Shown here piece after piece: positions 15,949 to 16,640 of a stretch of 16,640 nucleotides of DNA; positions within the stretch are counted from its first letter, which is position 1; each line of letters begins with the position of its first letter. The stretch lies in contig CAKSAI010000035.1 in assembly GCA_934434905.1 (NCBI GenBank), positions 1-16,640 on the forward strand, in the 5' to 3' direction. The translations under genes and the position numbers were made by a program. The DNA comes from an uncultured Lachnospiraceae bacterium (GTDB lineage: Bacteria > Bacillota > Clostridia > Lachnospirales > Lachnospiraceae). Below the pieces are notes generated by a model. The model saw nothing but the letters and a program-made list of their open reading frames with translations, did no database searches and had not been told where the DNA came from.

Positions 15949-16013
15949 TTCAGGTTTCCTCCTTTTTCTTGTTCCATATAGGAAAATCATACTTTATCAA
16001 AACAGGCTTTTGG

Positions 16014-16517
16014 TCACAGCGAATACGGCAACGGTATCGCCTGTTCGCCATCCTTCGTGACAAAATGATGGGGAATCCCAAGCTCCTTCACCCACTCCCG
16101 CGTCTCTACCGTTTTCCAGGGTCCGGTATTATAGCCGCCTCCCCGGTCGTTATTCCACAGCCAGTCGGGTGTATTCCACAGACAGGCTTTTGGCTGCACC
16201 GCCTCATAAAAGCTCTTTTTTACACCGCTCTGCCCATGGTGTGCCATCTGTACAAAGTCAGCTTGAAGCTCCTCTCTGGGAACACGGTCCAGCACATCGT
16301 CTCCTGCCTCCTCTCCCAGATCCCCTACAAACAGAATACGCTGCCCTTCAACATCCAGCCGGAATACCACCGAGGAATTGTTGATTACATTCATGCAAAA
16401 CCGTTCATCCGGCACCCGCAGTACTGTGAACTCTGCCGACCCTGCATAAAGGTGCTGCCCCTGTTCAAAGGAATGGCAGATATCCGGATGGGCATCACGA
16501 AAGCGGTTAAATTCCAT
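16014..16517 (-). CDS. MBL-fold metallohydrolase, C-terminal part
   Basis: The 167 residues from the ATG at 16517 contain the second half of a ComEC/Rec2-like metallo-beta-lactamase fold: NNSSVVFRLDVEGQRILFVG then DLGEE (D66 as a metal ligand) and FVQMAHHGQSG (H93, H94). The N-terminal HxHxDH motif is absent, so this piece alone should not be an active hydrolase. The frame continues upstream with coding-like sequence (PYEFYKEHDFAGSDNARF) to a TGA at 16577-16575. The ATG at 16517 has only a weak AAGG ahead of it, so I suspect it is not the natural start. It lies directly upstream of the solute-binding protein gene on the same strand and may be part of the same transcription unit. Its substrate is unknown. 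Confidence 0.7.
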   Translation of the reverse strand: MEFNRFRDAHPDICHSFEQGQHLYAGSAEFTVLRVPDERFCMNVINNSSVVFRLDVEGQRILFVGDLGEEAGDDVLDRVPREELQADFVQMAHHGQSGVKKSFYEAVQPKACLWNTPDWLWNNDRGGGYNTGPWKTVETREWVKELGIPHHFVTKDGEQAIPLPYSL

Positions 16518-16640
16518 TGTGAACCTTGCATTATCAGATCCGGCAAAATCATGTTCTTTATAGAATTCATACGGTCATAACCTGCTGTATATCGACTTCA
16601 CATTTAATGGATTTGGTTTGGAAAAGATCTCCAGCAAGGC
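16518..16640 (-). pseudogene. Upstream part of the MBL gene, interrupted by TGA
   Basis: Reading the minus strand in the same frame as the MBL fragment, 21 codons from the window edge encode ALLEIFSKPNPLNVKSIYSRL. A TGA follows (16577-16575) and then PYEFYKEHDFAGSDNARFT leads into the MBL fragment. The text on both sides reads like one continuous protein, which suggests a nonsense change in a longer gene. A frameshift is also possible: the -1 frame is open from the edge to a TGA overlapping the same place. A sequence error cannot be excluded. Confidence 0.45.

Noticed and set aside
15949..16013. Promoter or catabolite-repression site upstream of the lipoprotein gene
   Set aside because: Boxes such as TTGATA and TATATG are badly spaced and no cre-like palindrome is visible, so the gap is left without a call.

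Overview
The window looks like a chromosomal segment of a spore-forming, mid-GC Clostridia bacterium, most probably a Lachnospiraceae-type gut organism. Evidence for this is the strong AGGAGG-type ribosome sites, the spoIID-spoIIQ sporulation pair, and a glycan-uptake locus of the LplABC/YesS style common in these bacteria. No tRNA, rRNA, CRISPR array or insertion sequence was seen.

Layout. Left edge (1-126): a short stretch with no gene I can name. Minus strand 888-127 and 1906-983: spoIIQ and spoIID, which encode parts of the engulfment machinery. Minus strand 6031-2027: a 1334-residue, membrane-anchored protein made of seven tandem domains of about 160 residues that resemble carbohydrate-binding beta-sandwiches, with no catalytic domain. 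A 270-bp divergent regulatory region (6032-6301) separates it from two overlapping plus-strand regulators: a cupin/AraC protein (6302-7222) and a two-TM-segment AraC protein of the YesS type (7191-9401). A bidirectional terminator at 9385-9427 closes this operon and also the convergent minus-strand operon. That operon runs 15948-9441 and encodes a solute-binding lipoprotein, two LplB/LplC-type permeases and a cytoplasmic GH106-like glycoside hydrolase. The right edge (16640-16014) holds the C-terminal part of a metallo-beta-lactamase-fold hydrolase whose frame is interrupted by a TGA.

Inferred working model: a rhamnose-containing or similar oligosaccharide is bound at the surface by the lipoprotein, and perhaps by the seven-domain protein. 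It is imported through the two permeases, powered by a shared ATPase encoded elsewhere, and then cut in the cytoplasm by the GH106-like enzyme. The two AraC proteins sense the sugar inside and outside the cell and control transcription. Three evenly spaced TCCAA-type boxes in the divergent region are candidate operators.

Points most worth a second look: the seven-domain surface protein; a Gln in place of the catalytic Glu of SpoIID; loss of all five metal and catalytic positions in the M23 domain of SpoIIQ; the phased boxes; and the interrupted MBL gene.
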